Source: JAYQPQ01 sp038145405 (GTDB lineage: Bacteria; Pseudomonadota; Gammaproteobacteria; Pseudomonadales; GM7GCV1). Taken from it: a stretch of DNA of 37,344 nucleotides. The notes beneath the pieces are model-generated. The model ran no database searches. It was given only the letters and a program-made list of their open reading frames with translations, and was not told where the DNA came from. Position 1 is the stretch's first letter. Every line of letters starts with the position of its first letter. Shown here in pieces: positions 18,213 to 26,576 of this stretch. Both the position numbers and the translations under genes were made by a program. Location: contig JAYQPQ010000009.1 of the NCBI GenBank assembly GCA_038145405.1, forward strand, positions 1 to 37,344, written 5' to 3'.

Positions 18213-19119
18213 CACTGCTACCCAGTTCGTTGTCGAGGCGCTGCTGCACGCGTCCCAACTCCAGCATCAGGCTTTGCAGCTGATCAAAATATTCCGACTC
18301 CGGCAATTGGCTGCGACGGTCGATCAGCTGCTGAATGCGGCCTTCCAGGCGCAAGCGTTCCTGCAGCAGGGCTTCGCTGGCGTTGGACAGCTGCGTGCTG
18401 GCCAGCAGACCCAGGCGCGATACGACAAAGGCGTTTGCGCCCTCGGCGTCGGACACCAGCGCATGCTCAGACGCCAGCAGATTGTCGCTCTCGTAGTGCC
18501 GCGCCACCTGATCCAGGGTGTAGGCATAAAGCTCGCCGGCACTGAGCAGCTCGTTGCGGTTAGCGTCGGCGCCACTGTCGCCCAGTCCGGCTACCCAGTA
18601 GTCGCCAAATACCGGTGCGTTGCGCTCATTACCGCTGCGCGTTGCGGTGATGACGATGCGTTGGTCGTCGGCCAGCAGCTCCTGCAGCACGCCGCTGGAA
18701 CTGGTCATGGATACGACCAACTGCGGTCCGCTGGGAAGGGAGGCAAGCAATTCGCGCAAATGCTGACCGGTGAGATCGGGACCGCCGATGTTGAACTTGT
18801 AGGACTCGCCGTCGTAGCTGCCGTGGCCAACCAGGTAGAGCTGCAATCGATCGCCGGCCTGCATCTGTCGTTTGAGTTCGGCAAAGAGCGCCTCGATGGC
18901 TTCAAGATTCGATTGTTCGGACGTGAGTATCCACTGGCGTCCCGCGCCGGTATTGAGTCGAGCCAAGGATTCGCCCAGATCGGCGGCGCGGCCGCGGAAA
19001 GTTTCGTCGTAATAGGTCTCGCCACCCAGACCTGTGAGGACCAGGTAGTAGTCGTTGGCTTGGGCGGCAGTGCCGGCCAGGCTGGCAGCTGCCAGGAAGT
19101 TCGCAGCCAGTCGTCGCAT
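18202..19119 (-). CDS. Exported caspase-fold (C13/C14-like) protein lacking the catalytic cysteine
   Basis: A 305-residue protein with a signal peptide (1-22, ending AAQA) and a caspase/legumain-like core. The catalytic histidine is present in YLVGHGSYDG (H99). The second motif, where peptidases read DxCxSG, is VVSMTSSSG (135-143), with Ser140 at the cysteine position, so it is probably not a normal cysteine peptidase. ADANRNELLSAGELYAY (184-200) resembles the acidic, EF-hand-like block after the core in bacterial members. The C-terminal 70 residues are predicted helical. ATG 19119 overlaps the upstream stop as TGATG; the frame continues to 19152 without signal-peptide support. The fold assignment rests on motifs only and needs a profile search. 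Confidence 0.65.
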   Translation of the reverse strand: MRRLAANFLAAASLAGTAAQANDYYLVLTGLGGETYYDETFRGRAADLGESLARLNTGAGRQWILTSEQSNLEAIEALFAELKRQMQAGDRLQLYLVGHGSYDGESYKFNIGGPDLTGQHLRELLASLPSGPQLVVSMTSSSGVLQELLADDQRIVITATRSGNERNAPVFGDYWVAGLGDSGADANRNELLSAGELYAYTLDQVARHYESDNLLASEHALVSDAEGANAFVVSRLGLLASTQLSNASEALLQERLRLEGRIQQLIDRRSQLPESEYFDQLQSLMLELGRVQQRLDNELGSSDAR

Positions 19120-21359
19120 CAGATGTGTCCCCAGCGCTTGCGCAATAACCATTCAAGGCCTTTGAGAAGGAACAGCAGGATGAAATTCACCGGCATGCTC
19201 CAGAGCGGCAGCCACTGGCGTTCGGTAATGCCGGCAGCGGAAAAGCGCACCTGATCCGGCAGCTGATCCAGTGTGTCCAGGGTCCAGTAGCGCCCGCCGG
19301 TCTGCGCTGCAATGCGCTCCAGCAGCTGGCGATTCTGTGCGGCGTTGAAATACTCGGCGCTGGCATCGCTGCGCGTGACGAAGAGTCGCTGTGTAGCCAG
19401 CTCGGTCTCGCCCTGCGAGGCCCGCATGTCGAGCTGCACCGGCCCGCTGGAGGTCACATCGATACTGCCCCGGTAAAGTCCGGGCTCGTCGGCCACCTCC
19501 TGCAGTGCCAGGTTTTCTGGCACGCCCTGCTCGGGCACCAGTATCACGCGCACTTCGGCATCGGTATTGGGTTCAAAATCCGTGGTGCGCACGCGCGCTT
19601 CCAGCACCAGGGTGGTGTCGTCCCGGTACCAGCTCTGGTCGGTATAGAAATCCACCTGATGCGGCGCTTCGCTGATCATTTCCTGTAACAATTGGCGCCA
19701 GAATATCTCGTGAGAATCATCCTCCGACGGCATTTGCATCTGCCAGCGCCAGGTGCCGCCGCTGGCCAGTACCATGACCTTGCCGCGACCGTAGCGTTGG
19801 CTCACCAGCATTGGCAGCGCCTGGTTACCGACTTCCACCTCCAGCAAGGTGACGGCGCCAGGCTTGACGCGACCAATCAGTTGATAGTCGGCCAGCGATG
19901 GCAGCGCTTGCCAGCGCTCCCGGTTGCTTGCGTCGTCCAGGGCGAAGCGCAGCCAGTCCGAATCGTAGCCCAGGGCAGTGGGGCGGACCGGCGCCTGTTG
20001 GCGCACGAAAGTGCCAGTGGCGTTGGGCAACACTACGGGTAGCAGGTCGGTGATGGGCGTGTTCTGCCAATCGCCGTCGGACAGCGACTGGCGTCCGCCC
20101 AGAAACAGCAGGGCGCCGCCGCGGTCGCCAACAAAGCCCTTGATCAGTTCCAGCTGGTCTGGGCTGAAGGAGGCCGCTTCCTGGGTGCCGAGCACCAGCG
20201 CATCGTACTGGTAGAGCTCTTCCTGCCGGGTGGGGAAGCCGTCGTTCAGCTGCTCCGGGCTGTCGATGCCCTGGCGGTAAATACGATTGGGAGAGGTGCG
20301 CAGCAGGGTGTGCAGGTGCAGAAAGTTTTCGTTTTCCACGGCGCGGCGAATGAACTTGTATTCCCAGCGCGGTTCACCCTCCACGTAGAGCACGCGCGGT
20401 TCGCGCGCCGACACAGTGAGCGGGTGCAGGTAACGGTTGTTGACCAGATTGCGTTCTCCGGCCACGGGGTCGATTTCAAAGCGCAACTGGCGCAGGCCCA
20501 GTTCGCCGGTAGGAATGCGCAGGCTGTGCTGGCTCAGCTGGTCGTTGCCGGGCAGGCTGATGCGCTCGGAAGATAGAATGCGCTCGCCGTCGTAGACCTT
20601 GAGTTGCACGTCCTGAGCGCGGCCGCTGCGCACTTCCACCAGGGCATCCAGATTGATTTCGGGAACGGCCCGCTGCGGCAGCTGCACGCCAGCAATTTCT
20701 ACATCCTCTTCGAGAATTTCGCGGCCGATACCCAGGCTGTGCACGGGAATACCGGCGGCGGCCAGCTCGCCATACCAGGCCGGGTCGATGCCGCGGTTGT
20801 CGGCGCCATCGGAAATCAGTATCACGGCCCCCACGGATTCGGTGCGAGCTGCTTCCAGCGCCGCGCTCAGGCTGGGCGCCAGTTCAGTACGGGCGCCGGG
20901 TGCGGGCAGGTTGTCCAGCGATGCCAAATTGTCGAGCTGGGTGGCAAAAGACTTCAACTCAACCTGATAGGTAGCGCGGAGGGGTTCCAACAGTTCGCTT
21001 TCGATTTGCGCCAGTGCCGACTGCAAGCGGCTGGTTTCGCCATCATCGCTCAGGGCCATGGACGCCGAGGTATCGATCAGCACCACAATTTTATTGTCGC
21101 CGGGGCGCAGACTGTCCAGTTGCAGAACAGGTTGCGCCAGCATCAGGGTGGCCAGCACCAGCACCGCCAGCTGCAGGATGCCGACCATGGCCAGACGCCA
21201 GGGTGCGATCTGTCGCCGCTGATAAATCAGACTGGCAAGCAGAACCGCGCCGAGCAGCGTCAGCAAAATCGCCAGGGTCGTTGTGCCGAAGCGGGTCGAC
21301 AGAATGAGTTCGGCTTGGCGAAAGGTAGCGGCGGAATAGGAGAACAGCAATTCGAACAT
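19119..21359 (-). CDS. Membrane protein with VWA domain and glutamine-amidotransferase-like fold
   Basis: A 746-residue inner-membrane protein. Two N-terminal helices (about 27-46 and 57-75) precede a VWA domain with the MIDAS motif DTSASM (96-101). A type 1 glutamine-amidotransferase-like domain follows (YDALVLGTQEAASFSPDQLELIKGFVGDRGG, about 385-415); it is commonly found in such VWA proteins and lacks amidotransferase catalytic residues here. A final helix (MPVNFILLFLLKGLEWLL) is followed by a basic cytoplasmic tail. It starts at ATG 21359, 9 bp after the DUF4159 stop. With the BatA-like protein it makes two membrane VWA proteins in one operon, a pairing also seen in Bat operons. Confidence 0.85.
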   Translation of the reverse strand: MFELLFSYSAATFRQAELILSTRFGTTTLAILLTLLGAVLLASLIYQRRQIAPWRLAMVGILQLAVLVLATLMLAQPVLQLDSLRPGDNKIVVLIDTSASMALSDDGETSRLQSALAQIESELLEPLRATYQVELKSFATQLDNLASLDNLPAPGARTELAPSLSAALEAARTESVGAVILISDGADNRGIDPAWYGELAAAGIPVHSLGIGREILEEDVEIAGVQLPQRAVPEINLDALVEVRSGRAQDVQLKVYDGERILSSERISLPGNDQLSQHSLRIPTGELGLRQLRFEIDPVAGERNLVNNRYLHPLTVSAREPRVLYVEGEPRWEYKFIRRAVENENFLHLHTLLRTSPNRIYRQGIDSPEQLNDGFPTRQEELYQYDALVLGTQEAASFSPDQLELIKGFVGDRGGALLFLGGRQSLSDGDWQNTPITDLLPVVLPNATGTFVRQQAPVRPTALGYDSDWLRFALDDASNRERWQALPSLADYQLIGRVKPGAVTLLEVEVGNQALPMLVSQRYGRGKVMVLASGGTWRWQMQMPSEDDSHEIFWRQLLQEMISEAPHQVDFYTDQSWYRDDTTLVLEARVRTTDFEPNTDAEVRVILVPEQGVPENLALQEVADEPGLYRGSIDVTSSGPVQLDMRASQGETELATQRLFVTRSDASAEYFNAAQNRQLLERIAAQTGGRYWTLDTLDQLPDQVRFSAAGITERQWLPLWSMPVNFILLFLLKGLEWLLRKRWGHI

Positions 21360-21368
21360 AGGGTTCCG

Positions 21369-22148
21369 CTAGTGCGTCATCGCATAGATAAGGTAGTTGA
21401 CGCCGAAGCGGTAGGCCAGTGCCGTCATGGGCTCAGGGTAGTAAGGGCTATCGGCATGCTCCCAGGCATCGCCCATGTCCATATTGAAATTCACTGCCAC
21501 CATCAATCGCCCCTGGTCGTCGTAAACACCCAGCCACTGGGGTGTGTAACCATCGCCCTCCCATGTTACGCCGCTGCGAATGGCGCCAATCCCGGCAATC
21601 TGGATTCTCTTGTCGACGGAATAAAGCACATTAAAGATTTCGTCGGTTTCCGGTATCTCGACTAGGGGGCGGTCGGGGAAGACCTTGCGGAATTCATTGT
21701 AAAAGGCTTGCCACTCATAGCTTCCATGGAAGTCATCAGTCATCAGAAAGCCGCCGCGCTCCAGGTACTCGCGCAGAATGAGCGCCTCTTCATCGGTGAA
21801 ATACCAGCGACTGACCTCTACTGCATAGAGAAAAGGGAAATCAAAAAGCGCTTCGTCGGTCAGGCGCAAAATGCGCCCGGCATCTGAACTCTCCACCCGA
21901 GTCAGGCGGCGGATGCCTTCATTGAGGTGGTATTCAGCTTCAGGCCAGTCGGTGTTCCAGCCTGCGCCGCGACGATTGGAATATCCTGCCATGCTGCTGC
22001 CGTAAGCCAGACGGGCAAAATTGAATTCGGCATTTGGTGGGCGGGTGGGATCCTCGGTCAGGCTGGAACGGACCGACGGCGCAAAGGGCTGGGCCTGGGC
22101 GACGCAGCTCATCAGAATGTAGCCTAGGGCAAAAAGGAGTATGCGCAA
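21369..22148 (-). CDS. Exported DUF4159 protein
   Basis: First gene of the nine-gene operon. The 259-residue protein has a signal peptide (MRILLFALGYILMSCVAQAQ, 1-20) and one DUF4159 domain. Features include FNFARLAYGS, the amidotransferase-like stretch LREYLERGGFLMTDDFHG, and MDMGDAWEHAD near the end. DUF4159 has no established activity; it resembles the glutamine-amidotransferase-like fold of the neighbouring VWA protein. The best start is TTG at 22148, because the next ATG (codon 13) would destroy the signal peptide. No Shine-Dalgarno precedes the TTG, so the start is uncertain. Confidence 0.8.
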   Translation of the reverse strand: MRILLFALGYILMSCVAQAQPFAPSVRSSLTEDPTRPPNAEFNFARLAYGSSMAGYSNRRGAGWNTDWPEAEYHLNEGIRRLTRVESSDAGRILRLTDEALFDFPFLYAVEVSRWYFTDEEALILREYLERGGFLMTDDFHGSYEWQAFYNEFRKVFPDRPLVEIPETDEIFNVLYSVDKRIQIAGIGAIRSGVTWEGDGYTPQWLGVYDDQGRLMVAVNFNMDMGDAWEHADSPYYPEPMTALAYRFGVNYLIYAMTH

Positions 22149-22161
22149 GTCGAGGTGACCC

Positions 22162-22233
22162 GGTTACCTGATTAACCGATCCATTATGCCTTTAGCGGTG
22201 GATCGGCCAGCAACGCGGTTAATGAAAATTAAC
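22162..22233. promoter_or_regulatory. Inverted repeats in the divergent promoter region
   Basis: Three inverted repeats lie between the divergently read DUF4159 and haem-propeller genes: GGTTA/TAACC around 22162-22177; CCGATCCA (22176-22183) with TGGATCGG (22199-22206); and the perfect palindrome GTTAATGAAAATTAAC (22218-22233). On the minus strand a weak promoter (TTGCTG at 22213-22208, CATAAT at 22188-22183, spacer 19) would fall inside the second repeat. These may be operators for the MoxR operon; no regulator is known. Confidence 0.35.
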
Positions 22234-22264
22234 GACACTTCGGCAATTCGCCGGGCGGGTTCAG

Positions 22265-22293
22265 TTGTCAGGCAACCTGCTGGCCAGTTAAAT
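22265..22293 (+). promoter_or_regulatory. Sigma-70 promoter of the haem-propeller gene
   Basis: TTGTCA (22265-22270), a 17-nt spacer and TTAAAT (22288-22293) form a good sigma-70 promoter. Transcription would start near 22300, leaving a leader of about 22 nt with GGGGAGAAG (22310-22318) before the ATG at 22322. Confidence 0.6.
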
Positions 22294-22321
22294 AGTATGA
22301 CTCAGCCTCGGGGAGAAGATC

Positions 22322-23545
22322 ATGAAAAAAGCCGTCTTGCTAACTGCGCTATTTGCACTGCCGATGCACCTGCTGCAAGCCCAACCGGGCGGTGGCGCGG
22401 CCGCCCTTCCCGAGGGTGACATGAAGCCGGTGGTGGAGAGCCTGTGCGTGGCGTGCCACAACCTGACCTCCATACGCAATTCGACCGGCTATTCGGCCAA
22501 AGACTGGTCCTTCCTTATCGACGGCATGGTGGATCTACCTGAGCCGACGCACAGTCGCGTGGTCAACTACCTGGCCGAGCACTTCCCCTACCGGCCCGGC
22601 CGCGAGCCGACCCTGGTGGACGGCGACTACGATCTGCAAATTGTCGAGTGGCGCGTGCCGACCCTGGGTCAACGTCCCCGCGACCCCTTCCAGATGGAAG
22701 ACGGCACCATCTGGTGGGCCGGCATGTACGCCAGCCTGATTGGCCGCTTCCACCCGGAAACCGGTGAGGTGCGCGAATACCGCCTGGATCCAACCGCCCG
22801 GCCCCACAGCATCATTGCCGATAGCAGCGGCGACATCTGGTATACGGGCAATGGCAACGGTACGGTCGGCAAGCTCGATCCGGATAGCGGCGAAATTACC
22901 GTCTATCCGATGCCGGACCCGTCGGCCCGCGACCCGCACACGCCCTATTTTGCCGATGACGGCATGCTCTGGTTTACCCTGCAGGGCAGCAATATGATCG
23001 GGCGCCTCAATCCGCAAAATGGCGATATTCGCCTAGTCAGCACGCCGACCCAAGGCGCGCGTCCCTACGGCATCAAGCAGGATTCCACCGGCATGGTCTG
23101 GGTGGCTTATAACGGCGCCAACGGGCTGGCCCGGGTCAACCCGGATGATATGAGCGTGACCGAGTTCAAGACGGCTGCGCCGGAAACCCATATCCGCCGA
23201 CTGGCCATCGATAGCAATGACATGATTTGGTATGTGGATTCCGGGCGCGGCTATATCGGCCGGCTGAATCCGCGCACGGGCGATTTCCGCGAGTGGCCCT
23301 CACCTAGTGGCCCGACCTCGCATCCCTATGCCATGGAAATCGTCGACGATGTGGTCTGGTACAACGAATCGGGTATGCGCCCCGACGCACTGGTGCGCTT
23401 TGACCCAGCCACCGAGACCTTCCAGTCCTGGGCCATCCCCTCGGGTATCGGCATTATTCGCCATATGCGCGCTACGCCGGATGGCAACATCGCCATTCAC
23501 CAGAGCAGCACCAATACCATCGGGCTGGCCATTCTGCCGGACTGA
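22322..23545 (+). CDS. Periplasmic Vgb-like beta-propeller with N-terminal c-type haem motif
   Basis: A 407-residue exported protein. The signal peptide is residues 1-20 (ending LLQA). A short cytochrome-c-like domain follows, with CVACH (C42, C45, H46) for covalent haem attachment; M69 is a possible distal ligand. From about residue 95 there are repeated blades such as DGTIWWAGMYASLIGRFHP, SGDIWYTGNGNGTVGKLDP and TGMVWVAYNGANGLARVNP, typical of the virginiamycin B lyase (Vgb) propeller. Vgb enzymes linearise streptogramins, but most haem-bearing relatives are of unknown function, and a redox or alcohol/sugar oxidation role is more likely here (inference). GGGGAGAAG gives a strong ribosome site. 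It converges on moeA with a 10-bp gap. Confidence 0.82.
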   Translation: MKKAVLLTALFALPMHLLQAQPGGGAAALPEGDMKPVVESLCVACHNLTSIRNSTGYSAKDWSFLIDGMVDLPEPTHSRVVNYLAEHFPYRPGREPTLVDGDYDLQIVEWRVPTLGQRPRDPFQMEDGTIWWAGMYASLIGRFHPETGEVREYRLDPTARPHSIIADSSGDIWYTGNGNGTVGKLDPDSGEITVYPMPDPSARDPHTPYFADDGMLWFTLQGSNMIGRLNPQNGDIRLVSTPTQGARPYGIKQDSTGMVWVAYNGANGLARVNPDDMSVTEFKTAAPETHIRRLAIDSNDMIWYVDSGRGYIGRLNPRTGDFREWPSPSGPTSHPYAMEIVDDVVWYNESGMRPDALVRFDPATETFQSWAIPSGIGIIRHMRATPDGNIAIHQSSTNTIGLAILPD

Positions 23546-23555
23546 CAGCTAGACG

Positions 23556-24755
23556 TCAGGGCAACAGGGTCCTGCCCAGCGGATAAAAATCAACCCGGTC
23601 CCCGGCGGCGACAGCTTCGCCCGCCGGGCGGCGCACCAGACCATCGGCCCGACCCAGATCGGCCAGGCGGTGACTGCCCTGAGCGGCAAAGATTTCCGCG
23701 CCCTCGGGCAGCCAGCGGGCGCGCAAATACTCCTCGCGCGAACCGGCCTCTGAGCCATTTAGTGCCGCCAGTTGAATCGGCCTGACAATGGCCTCGCGCT
23801 CACCCTGCAGTCGGCGAATCAGCGGTGCGGCAAAGAGCGCAAAGGTCACGAACGAGGATACCGGATTGCCTGGCAGGCCCAGATAAAGGCAGCATCCCAT
23901 GTTGCCAAAGGCCAGCGGTTTGCCCGGTTTAACGGCAATCTTCCACAGGTCGATCTGGCCGAGCTCCTGCACCACGGCTTTCAGATGGTCTTCCTCGCCC
24001 ACCGATACGCCGCCACTGGTGAGGATTAAATCGGCGAGCCCGGCAGTCTCGGCCAGGATATCGCGAATGGCAACCGGGTCGTCGCTCAAGTGTCCAGAGT
24101 GCACCAACTCGACACCCAGGCGTCTCAGCATGGCATCCAGCATGACGCGGTTGCTGTCGTAGATTTGCCCTGGCCGCAGATGCTGGCCGGGTTCGACCAG
24201 TTCGTCCCCGGAGGAAAACAGCGCGATGCGAACCGGCCGCCATGTCAGCACCTCGGCACAGCCGCCGGCCGCACATAGCGCCAGATGCTGGGGTTGCAGA
24301 CGCACGCCGGCCTCAACCAGCACGCTGCCCTCGACAAAATCCTCGCCGCGCCGACGAACATGGGCTGCCGCCGCCGGTCGATTCAATACGCGCACCCAGG
24401 GTTGACCATCGCGTGTAAAGGCTTCGGCATTTTCCTGTATGCACACAGCGTCGGCACCCGCCGGCACAGCTGCGCCGGTCAGGATACGTTGGGCGGTACC
24501 CGGCGCCAGCAGAGCGGGGGCCTGTCCGGCTGCCGAGCGGCCGCCGAGGGGTAGTTCGTTGCTCGAGTCCAGGTCGGCTAGGCGCAGGGCGTAGCCATCC
24601 ATCGCGGAATTATCGAAAGCCGGGGCAGCGACGCGCGCCAGCGCCGGCGCTGCCAGCACGCGGTTCAGCGCATCGTGCAGGGAGAGAATGTCGGTCTCGA
24701 CCAAGGGCTCGGCGGCAGCCAGCAGTTGCTTTAGCGTCTGCTCAACCGAATGCAT
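23556..24755 (-). CDS. moeA: MoeA, molybdopterin molybdenumtransferase
   Basis: Inserts molybdate into adenylylated molybdopterin to give molybdenum cofactor, in the cytoplasm. The 399-residue protein has the family opening (LNRVLAAPALARVAAPAFDNSAMDGYALR), the nucleotide-binding block TSGGVSVGEEDHLK (about 243-256), and LGLPGNPVSSFVTFALF. The last 70 residues form the MoeA C-terminal domain (EYLRARWLPEGAEIFAAQGSHRLADLGRADGLV). It is the last gene of moaE-moeB-moaB-moeA, 53 bp after moaB. The Shine-Dalgarno is weak. Confidence 0.96.
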   Translation of the reverse strand: MHSVEQTLKQLLAAAEPLVETDILSLHDALNRVLAAPALARVAAPAFDNSAMDGYALRLADLDSSNELPLGGRSAAGQAPALLAPGTAQRILTGAAVPAGADAVCIQENAEAFTRDGQPWVRVLNRPAAAAHVRRRGEDFVEGSVLVEAGVRLQPQHLALCAAGGCAEVLTWRPVRIALFSSGDELVEPGQHLRPGQIYDSNRVMLDAMLRRLGVELVHSGHLSDDPVAIRDILAETAGLADLILTSGGVSVGEEDHLKAVVQELGQIDLWKIAVKPGKPLAFGNMGCCLYLGLPGNPVSSFVTFALFAAPLIRRLQGEREAIVRPIQLAALNGSEAGSREEYLRARWLPEGAEIFAAQGSHRLADLGRADGLVRRPAGEAVAAGDRVDFYPLGRTLLP

Positions 24756-24808
24756 TGAGAACTTGCTTCATCTTTAAAAGCACTTGCGAGGCAGTAGACA
24801 CAAGGCAG

Positions 24809-25333
24809 CTAGCTTTGCCGCCAGGCGGCGGTGTGCGGCACAAAGTTACAGGGTGCAAAGCGCGAGTCCAGCTGTTCGCGCAGAATGCGATTCCAGGCCG
24901 TGGTGCAGGCGCCGGTAGCCCCCGGCAGACAAAACACCAGGGTGCGGTTGGCCAGCCCGGCCAGGCAACGCGACTGAATGGTGGAGGAGCCGATTTCCTC
25001 AAAGGACACCTGGCGAAACAGCTCGCCAAAGCCATCCACTACTTTATCCAGCAATGGCATCACCGCCTCGGGCGTCGAATCCCGTCCGGTCAGGCCGGTG
25101 CCGCCGGTAATCAGCACAATATGTACTGCTTCATCCGCGATCCAGCGGCTGACGGCGGCGCGAATGGCGTAGATATCATCGATCACCAGCAGGCGCTCAG
25201 CACAGCGGTGGCCGTCGGCCTCGAGTAGCTCCTGCAGGCGCTGGCCGGAGCTGTCGTTGGCCAGAGTGCGCGTATCCGATACCGTCAGTACGGCAATGTT
25301 CAGCGGGAAAAAGTCATGGGCGGCGTGGGGCAC
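24809..25333 (-). CDS. moaB: MoaB/Mog-type molybdopterin adenylyltransferase
   Basis: Adenylates molybdopterin before metal insertion by MoeA; in organisms without Mog, MoaB-type proteins may do this. The 174-residue sequence is one MoCF_biosynth domain: LNIAVLTVSDTRTLANDSSG (11-30) and the substrate-binding ITGGTGLTGRDSTPEA (75-90), then GSSTIQSRCLAGLANRTLVFCLPGATGACTTAW. The start is GTG at 25333, firmly supported by AAGGAG about 9 nt upstream, which overlaps the moeB stop codon. It follows moeB by 9 bp. Confidence 0.92.
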   Translation of the reverse strand: MPHAAHDFFPLNIAVLTVSDTRTLANDSSGQRLQELLEADGHRCAERLLVIDDIYAIRAAVSRWIADEAVHIVLITGGTGLTGRDSTPEAVMPLLDKVVDGFGELFRQVSFEEIGSSTIQSRCLAGLANRTLVFCLPGATGACTTAWNRILREQLDSRFAPCNFVPHTAAWRQS

Positions 25334-25342
25334 GGTAACTCC

Positions 25343-26101
25343 TTAGTCGGCGTGAGGGTTGCACACGGTGCACTGGGGGGAGGGCTCAATGCGACTGCTG
25401 AACCAGTGTCCGGAGCGGCCATCGTAACGGTGCATCCAGGTGCTGGCATCGTCGCCGATCTCAGCCAGAATCCGCAGCGCTTGCGTCGCCTGCATGCTGC
25501 CCATGATACCCAATACCGGACCAACCACGCCCAGGGTGCTGCAATCCATTGGCGGCCCACCATTGCCGGTGCGCAATACGCAAGCCAGACAGGGCGACGA
25601 CCGGCGGTCGAGTCGCAGACAGATCAACTGGCCTTCCCAGCCGATGGCAGCGGCGCTGACCAGAGGCTTCTGGAAGGCGACACAGGCGCGACTAATCTCC
25701 AGCCGCGAATCCAGGTTGTCAGTGCAATCCAGCACCAGATCGACCTCGCCCAGATAGGCGGCGAGCTCCTGGCTGTCGACTCGCTCCACGACCGCTTCGC
25801 AGCGAATGTGTGGGTTCAACGCCTGCAGACGCTGGGCGGCAATTTCTGCCTTGGGCTTGCTAATGTCCTCGTCGCGGTAAAGCACCTGGCGATGCAGATT
25901 GCCCAGCTCGACCAGATCGCGATCCATCAGTATGAGTTTGCCGATACCGGCGGTAGCGAGATAAAGTGCTGCCGGACATCCCAGCCCACCGAGCCCAACA
26001 ATGGCCACTGTCGCCGCGCGGAAGGCTTCCTGGGCTTCATCGCCGAGGTCGGCCACCATCAGCTGGCGCGCGTAGCGAACAAATTCCTCGGAGCTAAGCA
26101 T
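25343..26101 (-). CDS. moeB: MoeB/ThiF-type sulfur-carrier adenylyltransferase
   Basis: Adenylates the C-terminal glycine of MoaD so that it can be converted to a thiocarboxylate for molybdopterin synthase. The 252-residue E1-like protein has ATP-binding GLGGLG (36-41), the LMDRDLVELGNLHRQ block (58-72), structural zinc pairs CLAC (171-174) and CTVC (244-247), and the conserved cysteine in DCSTLGVVGPVLGIMGSMQA (C187). ThiF is the main alternative, but the moaE-moaB-moeA neighbours favour MoeB. ATG 26101 lies 4 bp after the moaE stop; the frame continues to 26176, within moaE, without family support. No rhodanese domain is fused. Confidence 0.92.
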   Translation of the reverse strand: MLSSEEFVRYARQLMVADLGDEAQEAFRAATVAIVGLGGLGCPAALYLATAGIGKLILMDRDLVELGNLHRQVLYRDEDISKPKAEIAAQRLQALNPHIRCEAVVERVDSQELAAYLGEVDLVLDCTDNLDSRLEISRACVAFQKPLVSAAAIGWEGQLICLRLDRRSSPCLACVLRTGNGGPPMDCSTLGVVGPVLGIMGSMQATQALRILAEIGDDASTWMHRYDGRSGHWFSSRIEPSPQCTVCNPHAD

Positions 26102-26105
26102 CAGA

Positions 26106-26576
26106 TTACTTGTCCCAGCGTTGCGCGCGTTGCTGGTCGTTGGTGCGTGACTCGATCCAGCGGCTGCCCGAGGCATCGGTTTCCTTCTTCCAGAAGGCTG
26201 CCCGGGTTTTCAGGTAGTCCATGATGAACTCGCAGGCGGCGAAGGCGTCGGCCCGATGGCTGGAGGCGACACCCACGTAAACAATCTGATCGGCGGGCTT
26301 AAGCTGCCCCACACGGTGGATTACCCGGACAGCCAGCAAATCCCAGCGCGAGCGGGCTTGCTGCAGAATCTCCTCCATCAGGTTTTCCGTCAGGCCGGAG
26401 TAGTGCTGTAGATACAGGGTATCAACGGATTGATCACCCGCCATTTCGCGCACCAGGCCGACAAAGGTCACCACGGCGCCGGCATCGCCAGCGGTCGCCC
26501 GCAACCCTCGGTATTCGGCCTGAATATCCAAATCCGCTTCGCGGACTTCAATGCTAAAGGGGGAGGATGTGGTCAT
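26106..26576 (-). CDS. moaE: MoaE, molybdopterin synthase catalytic subunit
   Basis: With thiocarboxylated MoaD, converts precursor Z (cPMP) to molybdopterin. The 156-residue protein carries the family blocks GAVVTFVGLVRE (33-44) and IHRVGQLKPADQIVYVGVASSHR (86-108), and YLKTRAAFWKKE (121-132) with the active-site lysines K123 and K130. It is the first gene of a four-gene operon. The 186 bp upstream (26577-26762), between it and the sugar dehydrogenase gene, must hold the promoter; I see neither a clear promoter nor a match to the molybdenum-cofactor riboswitch. Its partner moaD is 4 kb away at 30778. Confidence 0.95.
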   Translation of the reverse strand: MTTSSPFSIEVREADLDIQAEYRGLRATAGDAGAVVTFVGLVREMAGDQSVDTLYLQHYSGLTENLMEEILQQARSRWDLLAVRVIHRVGQLKPADQIVYVGVASSHRADAFAACEFIMDYLKTRAAFWKKETDASGSRWIESRTNDQQRAQRWDK

